Part shown: positions 32,756 through 33,564 of the stretch, one piece after another
How positions within the stretch are numbered: the stretch's first letter is position 1
Layout: each line of letters begins with the position of its first letter
DNA from: Paracoccaceae bacterium
Lineage (GTDB): Bacteria; Pseudomonadota; Alphaproteobacteria; Rhodobacterales; Rhodobacteraceae
Direction of reading: 5' to 3'
NCBI GenBank assembly: GCA_026419405.1
Contig: JANZZL010000028.1
Coordinates: forward strand, 1-33,564
Length of the DNA: 33,564 nt
Notes under the pieces: generated by a model
Databases searched by the model: none
Told to the model about the DNA's origin: nothing
Seen by the model: the letters and a program-made list of their open reading frames with translations, nothing else
Translations under genes and position numbers: made by a program

Positions 32756-32782
32756 TCTAGGGCGGCCTTCCGCGCACGTCAA
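32754..32782 (-). promoter_or_regulatory. Sigma-70 promoter of the tetR-efflux operon
   Basis: On the minus strand TTGACG (32782-32777) and TAGATG (32759-32754) are 17 bases apart. The start of transcription would be near 32747, inside the palindrome, giving a leader of about 50 bases to the TTG start. Confidence 0.65.
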
Positions 32783-32886
32783 TGCCGGCGCGGACGGGCC
32801 CGCCCCCTGCGGGCCGCCCGCCTGCCGGCGCGCGCAGGCGCACGGGCCGCCCTGCCCGCGGCATGGGCGCGCCGCGGCGCCGCCGC

Positions 32887-33564
32887 CTAGTCCTTCGGCA
32901 CGATGCGCAGGCCGAGCTCCATCAGCTGCTGCGGCGTCGGCTCGCTCGGCGCGCCCATCATCAGGTCCTCCGCGCGCTGGTTCATCGGGAACATGATGAC
33001 CTCGCGGATGTTCGCCTCGTCGGCCAGCAGCATCACCATCCGGTCGATCCCCGCCGCGCAGCCGCCGTGCGGCGGTGCACCGTAGCGGAAGGCGTTCACC
33101 ATGCCGCCGAAGCGCCGCTCCACCTCCTCGCGCCCGTAGCCTGCCAGCTCGAAGGCGCGGAACATGATGTCGGGCCGGTGGTTGCGGATCGCGCCCGAGA
33201 CCAGCTCGTAGCCGTTGCAGGCCAGGTCGTACTGGTAGCCCTTCACCTTGAGCGGGTCGCCCGCCAGCGCCTCCAGCCCGCCCTGCGGCATCGAGAAGGG
33301 GTTGTGGCTGAAGTCGATCCTGCCTTCGTCGGTCTTCTCGTACATCGGGAAATCGACGATCCAGGCAAATCGGAAGCAATCCGTCTCGGTCAGCCCCAGT
33401 TCGCGGCCGATCTCGTTGCGCGCCCGGCCCGCCACCGGCTCGAACACCTCGGGCCGCCCGCCCAGGAAGAACACGGCATCGCCCTCGCCCAGACCCAGCT
33501 CGGTGCGGATCGCCTCGGTCCGCTCATGCCCGATCGCCTTGGCAATCGGCCCCGCCGCCTCGGT
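32887..33564 (-). CDS. aspS: Aspartate--tRNA ligase, C-terminal part (5' end beyond the window)
   Basis: 225 residues of an enzyme normally about 590 long; the start lies past base 33564. It is a class II synthetase that charges tRNA-Asp. Seen here: the end of the bacterial GAD insert ([22 protein letters not shown]), [37 protein letters not shown], and motif 3 with the ATP-binding Arg in [15 protein letters not shown]. The C-terminal [16 protein letters not shown] is typical of the bacterial type. It is on the same strand as the efflux operon, 189 bases ahead of the tetR start; that gap holds the operator, promoter and only GC-rich sequence otherwise. Confidence 0.96.
   Translation of the reverse strand, partial: TEAAGPIAKAIGHERTEAIRTELGLGEGDAVFFLGGRPEVFEPVAGRARNEIGRELGLTETDCFRFAWIVDFPMYEKTDEGRIDFSHNPFSMPQGGLEALAGDPLKVKGYQYDLACNGYELVSGAIRNHRPDIMFRAFELAGYGREEVERRFGGMVNAFRYGAPPHGGCAAGIDRMVMLLADEANIREVIMFPMNQRAEDLMMGAPSEPTPQQLMELGLRIVPKD

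Overview
The window is a very GC-rich (by eye about 70 percent G+C) stretch of an alphaproteobacterial chromosome, most likely Rhodobacterales/Rhodobacteraceae. This rests on the fused ATP sulfurylase/APS kinase, the small-HSP plus DUF1150 pair, DUF1467 next to methylmalonyl-CoA epimerase, a DUF6455-type cysteine protein, the UbiK-like BMFP protein and the lgt / MidA-like / pgeF cluster. It reads as ordinary chromosome: no insertion sequence, prophage, CRISPR array or rRNA operon was seen. Genes are tightly packed, and many neighbours on the same strand overlap by 1-8 bases (ATGA, GTGA, TTGA or TGATG junctions).

Layout. 1-1601: two divergent unrecognised proteins with Ala/Pro-rich tails, the first running off the left edge. 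1695-3114 (minus): Nudix, GreA/GreB-like and GNAT genes, overlapping in sequence. 3180-3911: exported alpha/beta hydrolase. 3921-5737 (minus): DUF465, purE, purK. 5925-8027 (plus): hsp20, DUF1150, PhzF-like and cytochrome b561. 8046-12040 (minus): sat-cysC fusion, a peroxiredoxin-like/2OG-Fe(II) oxygenase fusion and trxB, which is divergent from an Lrp/AsnC regulator (12219-12719). 12753-15738 (minus): lgt, MidA-like methyltransferase, pgeF and a 31-residue small protein. 15847-19067 (plus): ubiK-like, ybjN-like, proC, CsaA-like and a D-2-hydroxyacid dehydrogenase. 19079-20799 (minus): tdk and an MFS transporter. 20913-22408: a GNAT convergent with a stand-alone receiver protein. 22637-23337 (plus): epimerase and DUF1467, ending inside the 3' end of a CysZ/EI24-like gene. 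23288-26015 (minus): CysZ-like, nitroreductase, histone-deacetylase-like hydrolase and a small conserved protein. 26165-27501 (plus): M48 lipoprotein, DUF6455 protein and tRNA-Phe. 27578-32697 (minus): tetR, periplasmic adaptor and RND pump as one efflux operon. 32887-33564 (minus): the C-terminal part of aspS, cut by the right edge.

How the parts work together. Most genes are housekeeping: purine synthesis, sulfate activation, proline synthesis, lipoprotein acylation, thioredoxin reduction, thymidine salvage and Asp-tRNA charging. The most informative signals are regulatory. Two heat-shock (sigma-32 type) promoters with the same 14-base spacer precede hsp20 and the ubiK-like gene, and the hsp20 leader can fold its Shine-Dalgarno sequence into a hairpin loop. 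A near-consensus FNR/FnrL box precedes the DUF6455 gene. A perfect 18-bp palindrome overlaps the promoter of the tetR-efflux operon. An inverted repeat and a helically phased direct repeat lie between trxB and lrp. Strong hairpins precede ybjN and tRNA-Phe. All promoter, operator and hairpin calls were made by eye. No function was verified beyond motif recognition.
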